NCBI RefSeq assembly: GCF_037023745.1
Contig: NZ_CP146101.1
Coordinates: forward strand, 62,001 to 126,000
DNA length: 64,000 bases
Reading direction: 5' to 3'
Origin: Streptomyces sp. SCSIO 30461
Lineage (GTDB): Bacteria; Actinomycetota; Actinomycetes; Streptomycetales; Streptomycetaceae
This document shows positions 7,885 through 15,928 of the stretch, in pieces. The translations under genes and the position numbers were made by a program. How positions within the stretch are numbered: the first letter of the stretch is position 1; each line of letters starts with the position of its first letter. The notes beneath the pieces are model-generated. The model ran no database searches, was not told the origin of the DNA, and saw only the letters and a program-made list of their open reading frames with translations.

Positions 7885-9589
7885 AAGGCTGCTGAAAATC
7901 TTGTTGTGGGGGCGGTCCGCCGGTGGCGGGGCCGCCCTCCGTGCTTCACGGTGTGGCCGGGGTCAGGGTCCAGGTGCCGTCGGCGGCCACTTCGAGGCCG
8001 AGGTTGACGAGCCGTCGGAGGTTGAGGGCGGCGGCTCGGTTGCGGAGCCAGGTGTCGTTCTTGAGGGTGCCGAGGTAGCGCAGTCTGCGGTTGCCTTTGG
8101 TGGTCAGCCAGGCGATGCCGCGTTCGACGGGTGGCCGCCAGCGGCGGTAGGTGTCTTTCCAGGCGGGGTCGGTGGCCTGGGCACGGGCGTCGGCCAGGCG
8201 CTGGTGCTGGGGGTGGACTTGCAGGACGCGGCCGGTCTTGGAGGTGGTGCAGCGTTCGCGCAGCGGGCAGCCGGCACACAGCTTCTTGAACTGAGCCTGC
8301 CGCAAGCCGGTCTTCCGGGGCTTGCCGAGGGGGACGATGTGCCCGGCAGGGCAGGTGACCTGGCCGTTCTCGGTGTCGATGTGGAAGTCGTCGCTGGTGA
8401 AGCCGCCGGGCACGGCCGCGCGAAGCGGGGGTGGTTTGAGGACGGCGTCGTGGCCCTGCTGTTCGAGGTGGTCGCGCAGGTCGGCGGTGCCGTAGGCGGA
8501 GTCGCCGAGCACCTCGCACGGCTCGTCCTCGGCGGCGAGGAGGTCCTCGGCGATCTTCGCCTCGTGGTTCTCGGGGCCGCAGCCCGCGGCGAGGGCGACC
8601 TCGGTGAATAAGCCGGTCTCCGGCTCGACGGCGACGTGGCCCTTGAAGCCTTCCTGGTGGCGGGTGCGGTTCTTGTGGATGTGCCTGGCCTCGGGATCGA
8701 CGGTGGACACCACGCGGTCGCGGACGGTCCCCTGGGTGATGCGCCAGCGCCCGTCGCGCCCGTCGGAGCCCTCGGCGGGCTCCACATCCTGGCCCGCGAC
8801 CAGCGCCAGCAGGCCGACCGCGTTCGCGGCCCGCTCGCCCAGCTCCTGCTCGGGCAGGCGGCCCAACAGGTTGAGCGCGTCCGTGACCAGCGCGTCCACC
8901 AACCCGGCGCGGGCCTGCTCGTCGTCCCAGGCGATCTTCGGCTTGCCCGGGTCGGTGTAGTCGTGAGCGGTGCAATGCCCGGCGGCGACGCGGCCGGCGC
9001 CGGGGACCTCGCGGATCACCCGGCGGATCGCCGAGATCAGCTGGGTGACCGTGTCCTGGGTGGCCACCGCGTCGTCGAACACCGTGGAGTCCAGCGCGCG
9101 GCGCCGCTTCCCGCGCAGGATGCCGGTGGCGGCCACGACCTCCTTGACCCGGGTGAAGATCCGCCCCGGATCCGAGGACCGCTGCAGGCGGCGCCGGAAG
9201 TAGGTCAGCAGCGACGGGTCGAACGCCGTGTCGTTCAGCCCCAGTCCGCACGCCGCCTTCCACCGCAGGTCGCACCGCAGCTCCAGCACGGTCTCCACAT
9301 CCGAGGTCCCGAACAGGCTCTGCAGCACCACCGCCGTCGCCAGCACCTGCGGCGGCAGGCTCGGCCGCCCGTTGGCCGAGGGGTACATGTCCGCGAACAT
9401 CTCCGGCGGCAGCAGCCGCTCGCGGTGCTCGGCCAGGAACGCGAACACACTCCCTGCCGGGATCAGCTCCCGGCAGGTCTCCCACACATCCGGCCCGACC
9501 GTCTCCCCGGCCCATTCCCCCTGCACACACAGCAGTCTGGCCCCGCGGGGCCACCCGCGGGGCCCAAACCCGAGATTTTCAGTGATCTT
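7885..9589 (-). mobile_element. IS1182-family insertion sequence, complete
   Basis: Imperfect terminal inverted repeats AAGGCTGCTGAAAATCTTG (left, from 7885) and AAGATCACTGAAAATCTCG (right, minus strand from 9589) match at 14 of 19 positions. Both ends are flanked by CTAG (7881-7884 and 9590-9593), consistent with a 4-bp target duplication at a palindromic CTAG site. The element is about 1705 bp with one intact transposase gene, so it looks recent and possibly active. Confidence 0.85.
7946..9526 (-). CDS. IS1182 family transposase
   Basis: A 526-residue DDE transposase starting at GTG 9526. It has the N-terminal FADMYPSANGRPSLPPQVLA segment, the catalytic-region landmarks ALDSTVFDDAVATQD, LGDSAYGTADLRDHL and the C-terminal VERGIAWLTTKGNRRLRYLG, and a CxxC-type pair (CAGCPLRERC). 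This order fits IS1182-group transposases. It fills the element between the inverted repeats with no frameshift or stop. Confidence 0.9.
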   Translation of the reverse strand: MQGEWAGETVGPDVWETCRELIPAGSVFAFLAEHRERLLPPEMFADMYPSANGRPSLPPQVLATAVVLQSLFGTSDVETVLELRCDLRWKAACGLGLNDTAFDPSLLTYFRRRLQRSSDPGRIFTRVKEVVAATGILRGKRRRALDSTVFDDAVATQDTVTQLISAIRRVIREVPGAGRVAAGHCTAHDYTDPGKPKIAWDDEQARAGLVDALVTDALNLLGRLPEQELGERAANAVGLLALVAGQDVEPAEGSDGRDGRWRITQGTVRDRVVSTVDPEARHIHKNRTRHQEGFKGHVAVEPETGLFTEVALAAGCGPENHEAKIAEDLLAAEDEPCEVLGDSAYGTADLRDHLEQQGHDAVLKPPPLRAAVPGGFTSDDFHIDTENGQVTCPAGHIVPLGKPRKTGLRQAQFKKLCAGCPLRERCTTSKTGRVLQVHPQHQRLADARAQATDPAWKDTYRRWRPPVERGIAWLTTKGNRRLRYLGTLKNDTWLRNRAAALNLRRLVNLGLEVAADGTWTLTPATP

Positions 9590-9683
9590 CTAGATGCGGG
9601 CTCTCCCACCTGAACGCACACCCACAGGCTCCCGAAGCCTGCGGCCGATTCCGCCTTCGCTCACGGCCGTGCGGGTTCCGCGC

Positions 9684-12557
9684 TCACGGCGATGCCAGTT
9701 CCGCGGCCGGGTTCCCGCCCCACCGCGCCCGAGGGGGCACCTCCTCGCCCTTCATCAGAAAGGTGTCCGCAGCGAGTTGTGCCCGGTCGCCGACGGTCGT
9801 GCCGTAGTGGACGAACGCTCCCACCCCGAGGGTCACACCGTGCCCGATCGTGACGTGGTCGGACTTGAAGGCACCGTCTTCCTGGGAGTGCGACTGGATG
9901 ACGCTCGCGGCGTTGAGGGTGCACTCGTCTCCGATGCTCACCAGAGTCCGTTCGATGAGCGTGCAGCCGTCGTCGAAGACGTGCCGGCCCACCTTGGTAC
10001 CCAGCAGCCGCCACACCAGGGACTTGAACGGAGTGCCGTTGAAGACCTGCATATAGCGGTGCGAGGTCAGCTTCCAGAAGCGTTCGTGCGACCAGAACGC
10101 GGGGTCGTAGATCGAGCAGTACAGCGGCTCCAGGCTCCTGAAACCCGTGACCGCCCGCTCGACCAGAGTGAAGAAGACGACGGTGAACGCCATGGTGAGC
10201 AGGCTCGCGAGCCCCAGCACCGGTGCACCGTGGAGGTGGTAGAGGTCGATGGCGGCCATGGCGATGAGGGCGAGTACGAAGAAGTGGAACCACCGGGCCA
10301 CCAGATGGAGGCTCGCGGTGACGGCGTTGTGCCGGTTCTTGGCCGCCAGACGCCGCCGCAACTCCTCGCCCGTGGCCAGATGGTCGAACCGGGTGTCGCG
10401 CAGCACCGTGCGCGGTATCTCGAAGCTGGGCGATCCCAGCAGGCCCACGCCTTCGCGTACGGGTCCGTCGACGGGGACCATGACCTTGGTCGCGAGCAGG
10501 CAGTTCTCGCCCGTGCGCCCGCTCGGGGGGTAGGCGATGTTGTTGCCGAGGAAGTTGCTCGGCCCGATCACGGTCCTGGAGCAGCGGAAGGACGTGCTGG
10601 AGAAGTCGGCGTTGATGATGGACAGGCCGTCGGCGACCATCGTTCCACCGCCGACGGTGCTCAGATAAGGGCTGTCGTGCTTGACCAGCGTGCCGAAGTT
10701 CGACCCTGTCTGCTCGATGCGGCACAGGTCGTACCCCAGGCAGCGCAGATAGTGCACGATCGCGGAGCTGTCCCCGAACAGCGTGGTGAAGAACCTGATG
10801 TTGGTCAGCCGCAGAATGGCCCGCTGGATTCCGTAGTGGAAGCCGTAAAGGGGATAGACCTTGTACGGCTTGATCACCAGGCCGAGCAGCCGCGGCAGCG
10901 TGCCCACCAGGAGCAGCCCCACCAGCAGGGCGCCGAAGAAGGCCACCAGGGAGGCCACCAGGGCGTCGAGGAAGAACATGGGACCGGTGACCGCCGGGGT
11001 CACCGGGTTCAGCACCCCGCTCAGCCGCGGCATGACCGTGAGCACCAGGCTCACACCCGCCACTGTCAGCGGCAGGTACAACAGCAGCAAGGCCGCCAAC
11101 TGGCCCAGACTGTAGAGGATCCTGCGCAGGGTTCCGCACTCGGCGGGCGCGACGGCCGCGTAGTCGGTCGTCGCCGGCTGCGCCGGCGAACCGTGCCAGG
11201 TCTCACCAGCGGGAACGCACTGTCCCGGCTGCAGGGACGAGGCATGGCCGAGTCGGGAGCCGTCGCCCATCGATGTGTCGATGTCGAGCACGGTCTGCTC
11301 ATGGACGGTCACCTCCGCGCCCAGGGTGACCGGTCCCGTCTCGATCCATCCGTCGTGCGCCCGGTAGCACGAGAGGAACACGTCCTTGCGGACAAGGGCA
11401 TCGCGGCCGACGGTGAACAGATCAGTACAGACAGGTACGGTGCGCGACAGGATCGTCACGCCCTTGCCGATGTGCGCGCCGAGAGCCCTCAGATACAGCA
11501 CATACAGCGGTGAACCGGCGAGCAGCCGTGCCGGACTGGTCCGGATCAAGGACTTCACGCACCAGAAACGCAGATAACCAGGACTCCACACACGGATCTT
11601 GCACCGGGTGAAGCGGCCGACGAGCGCCCACTTCGCGACGATCGGAAGGGCACACAGGCCGAAGAACACCGCGACGCCGAAGAGGACCGCCCTGACGTAG
11701 AGCTCCACCGCCCCCGAGCCCGCCACGACCCACTCGTAGCCCTCGATGGCGACGAGAGCCCCCAGACAGGAGAAGACCAGGAAAAGGAGTAGCTGGGCCG
11801 CCCCGCAGAGCAGATACGGCAGGGTCCGCACCCCGGACTCATCCGACTCGGCCGACGCCTCGCCGGCGGCCTGGACCGACGTGTGCGCGACAGTGGCCGG
11901 CGGCGGGTGAGCCGGAGCCGTGGAGACGTCACTTCCCGGAAACGCGGCGGCCAGGCTGCGGATCGTCGAATGCGCGTAGACGTCCTTCATCGACACCGTC
12001 GGCAGGTCGTCCCGCTTGCGCACCCGCGCGCAGAACTGCGCCATCACCAGCGAATCAGCACCCAGATCATCGAAGAAGTGGCTCTCGATCGGCACCTGCT
12101 CCACCCGCAGGACGCCGGCCAGCACCTCGGCCAAGCGCACATCCGTGCCGGCCGGCGAGCGGGCCGCCGTCCCGGCAGCCGCCGCGTCACCTCCGCCCCG
12201 GGAAGGGGCCGTACCCGGGAAGGCCGCGGCCAGGCTGCGGATCGTCGAATGCGCGTAGACGTCCTTCATCGACACCGTCGGCAGGTCGTCCCGCTTGCGC
12301 ACCCGCGCGCAGAACTGCGCCATCACCAGCGAATCAGCACCCAGGTCGGTGAAGAAGTCGCTGTCGACCGGTGCCTCGCGAGTCTGCAGTACGTCGGCCA
12401 GCACCTCTGCCAGCAGGGACTCGATACCGCGTGAGATCCCGACCCTGGCCGTACTGCCTGTCCCGACCTGGGCCGTCTCGGTCCCGGCGGTGTCCGTGTC
12501 CGCATGGGCGGCACGGGCACCGCTGCGAGGACTCACGGCCGTTCCCCCGAAACCCAT
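9684..12557 (-). CDS. Pls/PosA-like membrane protein with two carrier domains and hexapeptide domains, lacking an adenylation domain
   Basis: 957 residues. Two phosphopantetheine carrier domains lie near the N-terminus, each with DLGADSLVMAQF (serines at 76 and 169). Several membrane helices and two left-handed-beta-helix (hexapeptide) regions follow (about HIGKGVTILSRTVPVCTD and the C-terminal VTIGHGVTLGVGAFVHYGTT). The carrier-plus-membrane arrangement is that of the C-terminal two thirds of epsilon-poly-lysine synthetase-type proteins, which normally begin with an NRPS adenylation domain that is absent here. It would need an adenylating enzyme supplied in trans. The two carrier domains come from an in-frame 279-bp duplication. 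It may polymerise or acylate amino acids at the membrane; the substrate is unknown. Confidence 0.85.
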   Translation of the reverse strand: MGFGGTAVSPRSGARAAHADTDTAGTETAQVGTGSTARVGISRGIESLLAEVLADVLQTREAPVDSDFFTDLGADSLVMAQFCARVRKRDDLPTVSMKDVYAHSTIRSLAAAFPGTAPSRGGGDAAAAGTAARSPAGTDVRLAEVLAGVLRVEQVPIESHFFDDLGADSLVMAQFCARVRKRDDLPTVSMKDVYAHSTIRSLAAAFPGSDVSTAPAHPPPATVAHTSVQAAGEASAESDESGVRTLPYLLCGAAQLLLFLVFSCLGALVAIEGYEWVVAGSGAVELYVRAVLFGVAVFFGLCALPIVAKWALVGRFTRCKIRVWSPGYLRFWCVKSLIRTSPARLLAGSPLYVLYLRALGAHIGKGVTILSRTVPVCTDLFTVGRDALVRKDVFLSCYRAHDGWIETGPVTLGAEVTVHEQTVLDIDTSMGDGSRLGHASSLQPGQCVPAGETWHGSPAQPATTDYAAVAPAECGTLRRILYSLGQLAALLLLYLPLTVAGVSLVLTVMPRLSGVLNPVTPAVTGPMFFLDALVASLVAFFGALLVGLLLVGTLPRLLGLVIKPYKVYPLYGFHYGIQRAILRLTNIRFFTTLFGDSSAIVHYLRCLGYDLCRIEQTGSNFGTLVKHDSPYLSTVGGGTMVADGLSIINADFSSTSFRCSRTVIGPSNFLGNNIAYPPSGRTGENCLLATKVMVPVDGPVREGVGLLGSPSFEIPRTVLRDTRFDHLATGEELRRRLAAKNRHNAVTASLHLVARWFHFFVLALIAMAAIDLYHLHGAPVLGLASLLTMAFTVVFFTLVERAVTGFRSLEPLYCSIYDPAFWSHERFWKLTSHRYMQVFNGTPFKSLVWRLLGTKVGRHVFDDGCTLIERTLVSIGDECTLNAASVIQSHSQEDGAFKSDHVTIGHGVTLGVGAFVHYGTTVGDRAQLAADTFLMKGEEVPPRARWGGNPAAELASP
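11947..12344 (-). repeat. perfect 119-bp direct repeat inside the Pls-like gene
   Basis: Bases 11947-12065 and 12226-12344 are identical over 119 bp. The offset is 279 bp, exactly 93 codons, so the repeat encodes the core of both carrier domains in the same frame. Flanking carrier sequence differs (for example TDLG versus DDLG), so the identity suggests recent gene conversion or duplication, not selection on protein alone. Confidence 0.9.
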
Positions 12558-12856
12558 GGGCCCGCGTCGGCCCGAAGCGCGATTACCGGGTCATGGGCGC
12601 CGATCCGAGCGCCTTCCGTCAAGAACATTACGAACTCACCCGCAGTCGGTGCTGCCTCCGTCGGCTGTTCCGCGTCAAACGTCTCTTCTTCGATTAAGCC
12701 CGATCGGACCACTTCTGTCCTGCCACGCGACCCCTTGAGCCGATGGGGTGGTCACTGGCGCACGACCGTGCCGCAACGGCCACCGCAGTCGCCCGACCAG
12801 CACGATGGACGGTCTGCACCGCCGTGAACGGCACGGCGGCAGCTCAAGGAGGTTCC
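12558..12856. other. divergent promoter region
   Basis: A 299-bp space between the Pls-like gene (minus) and the FMN-reductase-like gene (plus). I see no gene. The AT-richer stretch near 12610-12700 is the likeliest place for the divergent promoters, but I cannot assign -10/-35 boxes with confidence. Confidence 0.4.
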
Positions 12857-13588
12857 GTGACCGCCCAGCCGCAGTCCGACGAGTCGCCGCGCCACGACGA
12901 CCTCCGCGCCATGTTCGTCAACTGCACGCTCAAGCGGTCACCGGAGGTCAGCAACACCGAAGGGCTGATCGACAAGAGCCGCGCCATCATGGAAGCCAAC
13001 GGCGTCACCACCGAACTCGTCCGGGCCATCGACCACGACATCGCGACCGGCGTATGGCCCGACATGACCGAGCACGGGTGGGCCACCGACGAATGGCCCG
13101 CACTGTACGAGCGGGTGATGGCGGCCGACATCCTGGTGCTGGCCGGGGCGATCTGGCTCGGTGACAACAGCTCCGTGATGAAGCGGGTCATCGAGCGGCT
13201 CTACGCATGCTCGTCTCAGCTCAACGACCGTGGGCAGTACGCCTATTACGGACGCGTCGGCGGATGCCTGATCACCGGGAACGAGGACGGCGTCAAGCAC
13301 TGCGCCATGAACGTCCTCTACAGCCTCCAGCACCTCGGGTACACCATCCCGCCCCAGGCCGACGCGGGCTGGATCGGAGAGGCCGGGCCAGGGCCCTCCT
13401 ACCTCGACCCCGGCTCGGGCGGACCCGAGAACGACTTCACCAACCGCAACACCACCTTCATGACGTGGAACCTGATGCACCTCGCCACCATGCTCAAGCA
13501 GGCCGGCGGCATCCCCGCCCATGGCAACCAGCGCTCCGGGTGGGACGCGGGCTGCCGCTTCGACTACCCGAACCCCGAGCACAGGTAG
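12857..13588 (+). CDS. flavodoxin/NADPH-dependent FMN reductase family protein
   Basis: 243 residues from GTG 12857, chosen because AAGGAGG stands 4 bp upstream. The fold signature is the early MFVNCTLKRSPEVSNTEGL (phosphate-binding loop region of flavodoxin-like reductases), ILVLAGAIWLGDNSSVMKRV in the middle, and a GRVGGCLITGNEDG loop. Such proteins bind FMN and reduce it or quinones with NAD(P)H. It is divergently transcribed from the Pls-like gene and followed by a strong hairpin. The in-frame extension to 12743 is unlikely to be coding. Confidence 0.85.
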   Translation: MTAQPQSDESPRHDDLRAMFVNCTLKRSPEVSNTEGLIDKSRAIMEANGVTTELVRAIDHDIATGVWPDMTEHGWATDEWPALYERVMAADILVLAGAIWLGDNSSVMKRVIERLYACSSQLNDRGQYAYYGRVGGCLITGNEDGVKHCAMNVLYSLQHLGYTIPPQADAGWIGEAGPGPSYLDPGSGGPENDFTNRNTTFMTWNLMHLATMLKQAGGIPAHGNQRSGWDAGCRFDYPNPEHR

Positions 13589-13723
13589 TAGGCGAGCGGT
13601 GGGCGGGAGGGCGCCCCGCCACCCGCCACCCGCCGGACGTCTCGGACGGCAGATGGCCGAGACGTTCGCCGAGGCCCATCGGCTTCACCGCGATCCGCGG
13701 CGCTGGGAGATCGACCACGGATC

Positions 13724-13760
13724 AGGGCCCACACGTGTCCTATGTCACGATGTGGGCCCT
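13724..13760 (+). terminator. hairpin after the FMN-reductase-like gene
   Basis: AGGGCCCACA at 13724 pairs perfectly with TGTGGGCCCT ending at 13760, followed by TTTC. It lies 135 bp after the stop codon and fits an intrinsic terminator. Confidence 0.7.
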
Positions 13761-13812
13761 TTCACGTAGAACACGGCACAGAGCACAGGATGAAGACCGG
13801 CACGGAGGACGA

Positions 13813-13860
13813 AAAACGGGCCCTCACCAAGACTTCCGTCCTTGGCGAGAACCCGTTTCA
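13813..13860 (-). terminator. terminator downstream of tRNA-Leu
   Basis: On the minus strand AAACGGG...CCAAG pairs with CTTGG...CCCGTTT and is followed by a short T-rich stretch. It sits directly 3' of the tRNA-Leu gene. Confidence 0.65.
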
Positions 13861-13871
13861 TCGGTTTCTCA

Positions 13872-13958
13872 TGGTGCGCGAGGGGGGAGTTGAACCCCCA
13901 CGCCCTTGCGGGCACTGGAACCTGAATCCAGCGCGTCTGCCTATTCCGCCACCCGCGC
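13872..13958 (-). tRNA. tRNA-Leu (anticodon CAG)
   Basis: An 87-nt class II tRNA. The acceptor stem is GCGCGGG with CTCGCGC, the D-arm begins GTGGCGGAATAGGC, and the anticodon stem CTGGA/TCCAG encloses TTCAGGT with anticodon CAG. A long variable arm contains TGCCCGCAAGGGCG, the T-arm is GGGGGTTCAACTCCCCC, and CCA is encoded. All parts are intact. Confidence 0.95.
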
Positions 13959-14424
13959 ATTGGGTGTTGCCGCCCCACCCCCACCTTTTCGGTGCGAGCG
14001 CCTTGCGACATGCAGAACACTAGCACGCTGCGGAGGGTCCGTTCACATGCGTTTGTTTCGCCTCCGGCTGGTGGAGGAGACAAGGAGGAGTGCCGGAGAC
14101 AGGGCGGGGCCCACGACCGACAGGAGGGGGCTCTCGACCGACAGTGCGAGGTACGGAGAGTGGACAGGCAGGGGCATTCGGTCGCACAGCGTGATGGGCG
14201 GGGCGACCGGCGGGCAGGGCACCCTGAAGGGGTTCGCCACCTCACACCCGAGGAGCTTCCCCGGTGCGGGACACTGTGAGGAGGCCGCATCTACGATCCG
14301 TATGGCGATCCGTGTGAGAGGTGACACTCATCGACGGGGCAGGGAAGGGGAACCAGCCGTTTTCCCCACGCGTGGATACGATCGGTAAGCAGTACCAGGG
14401 CGACAACACCGGAGGAGGTGCCCC
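13959..14424. other. intergenic region between tRNA-Leu and fhaA
   Basis: About 466 bp without a supportable gene. It must hold the promoter of tRNA-Leu (minus) and the promoter of the fhaA operon (plus). The stretch just before fhaA (about 14315-14400) is the likelier location for the latter. No clear operator or riboswitch is visible. Confidence 0.4.
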
Positions 14425-15279
14425 ATGGGAGTCATGAAGCGTTTCGAGCAGCGACTCGAAGGCCTGGTCAACGGCACCTTCGCCAAGGTCTTCAAGTCCG
14501 AGGTGCAGCCCGTCGAGATCGCGGGCGCCCTCCAGCGCGAGTGCGACAACAACGCCACTATCTGGAACCGCGAGCGGACCGTCGTCCCCAACGACTTCAT
14601 CGTGGAGCTGAGCACGCCGGACTTCGAGCGCCTCAGCCCCTACTCGGGCCAGCTCGGCGACGAGCTCTCCGGCATGGTCCGGGACTACGCCAAGCAGCAG
14701 CGGTACACCTTCATGGGCCCGATCAAGGTCCATCTGGAGAAGGCGGACGACCTCGACACCGGTCTGTACCGGGTCCGCAGCCGCACACTCGCGTCGAGTA
14801 CGTCACAGTCGCCCGACCGCGTGCCGGACCGCGGCCCCGCCGCCGGCGGCCCCCAGGGCTTCTCCCCGAGCGCCCCGCAGGGCGGGGGTTACGGTTACCC
14901 TCCTGCTGCGGCACCTCCCATGCCGTCGGCACCACCACCCGGGACGAACCGGCCGGGCTCCACTCCCGGGCGCCCGGGAGGCTCGGCGCCCGGCGCCCAG
15001 GTGCGCCGCTGGATCGAGATCAACGGCAACCGTCACCAGATCTCACGCCCGACGATGGTGCTGGGCCGCAGCACCGACGCGGACGTACGGATCGACGACC
15101 CCGGCGTATCCCGCCGCCACTGCGAGATCCGGACCGGCACGCCCTCGACGATCCAGGATCTCGGGTCCACCAACGGCATCGTGGTGGACGGGCAGCACAC
15201 CACCCGCGCTACGCTCCGCGACGGCTCGCGGATCGTCGTGGGCAGCACAACCATCGTTTACCGGCAAGCCGAAGGGTGA
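14425..15279 (+). CDS. fhaA: FhaA: DUF3662 and FHA domain protein
   Basis: 284 residues, starting at ATG 14425 behind GGAGGAGGTG. The N-terminal DUF3662 domain (about 1-120; MKRFEQRLEGLVNGTFAKVF) is followed by a Pro/Gly-rich linker and a C-terminal FHA domain (about 195-284) with the phosphothreonine-binding pattern LGRS...GVSRRHCEI...STNGI. In actinobacteria FhaA is recruited by the PASTA kinase to control late peptidoglycan synthesis and division. It is the first gene of the conserved operon that runs through pknB. Confidence 0.95.
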   Translation: MGVMKRFEQRLEGLVNGTFAKVFKSEVQPVEIAGALQRECDNNATIWNRERTVVPNDFIVELSTPDFERLSPYSGQLGDELSGMVRDYAKQQRYTFMGPIKVHLEKADDLDTGLYRVRSRTLASSTSQSPDRVPDRGPAAGGPQGFSPSAPQGGGYGYPPAAAPPMPSAPPPGTNRPGSTPGRPGGSAPGAQVRRWIEINGNRHQISRPTMVLGRSTDADVRIDDPGVSRRHCEIRTGTPSTIQDLGSTNGIVVDGQHTTRATLRDGSRIVVGSTTIVYRQAEG

Positions 15280-15289
15280 AGCGGGGGCA

Positions 15290-15817
15290 ATGTCAGAGCT
15301 GACCCTGACGGTCATGCGGCTGGGTTTCCTGGCCGTTCTGTGGCTGTTCGTCATCGTGGCCGTACAGGTCATCCGCAGCGACCTGTTCGGTACGCGCGTC
15401 ACCCAGCGCGGCTCGCGCCGGGGCGCCGAGAACCGGCAGCAGCAGACCGGCACCGCGACCGGCCGCCAGCCGTCCGCGCCCCCGCAGCAGCGCCAGCAGC
15501 AGGCCGGCCGCCAGCGCCGCGGGGCCCCGACCAAGCTGGTGGTCTCAGAGGGCAGCCTCACGGGCACCACGGTCGCACTGCAGGGGCAGACCATCACGCT
15601 GGGCCGCGCGCACGACTCGACCATCGTCCTGGACGACGACTACGCGTCGAGCCGGCATGCCAGGATCTATCCCGACCGTGACGGACAGTGGATCGTCGAG
15701 GACCTGGGGTCGACCAACGGCACCTATCTCGACCGTGCCCGCCTCGCCACCCCGACGCCGATTCCGCTGGGCGCGCCGATCCGTATCGGCAAGACCGTCA
15801 TCGAGCTGCGGAAGTAG
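15290..15817 (+). CDS. fhaB: FhaB/FipA-type membrane FHA domain protein
   Basis: 175 residues with one N-terminal membrane helix (LGFLAVLWLFVIVAVQVI), a Gln/Arg-rich linker (about 40-80), and a C-terminal FHA domain with LGRAHDSTIVL, SSRHARIYP and GSTNGTYLD. It starts 10 bp after fhaA stops. In this operon it is expected to link kinase phosphorylation to the division machinery at the membrane. Confidence 0.93.
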   Translation: MSELTLTVMRLGFLAVLWLFVIVAVQVIRSDLFGTRVTQRGSRRGAENRQQQTGTATGRQPSAPPQQRQQQAGRQRRGAPTKLVVSEGSLTGTTVALQGQTITLGRAHDSTIVLDDDYASSRHARIYPDRDGQWIVEDLGSTNGTYLDRARLATPTPIPLGAPIRIGKTVIELRK

Positions 15818-15928
15818 TACGACAATGAGCGAGCGGAGCGAGCAAGCCGCTGCGATCCCCATCGGGACTTCCGCAGCGGTACCGGCACTGGGCCGGGCCC
15901 GGCGGCTCCCGACCGGAGGGTGGGCAGT

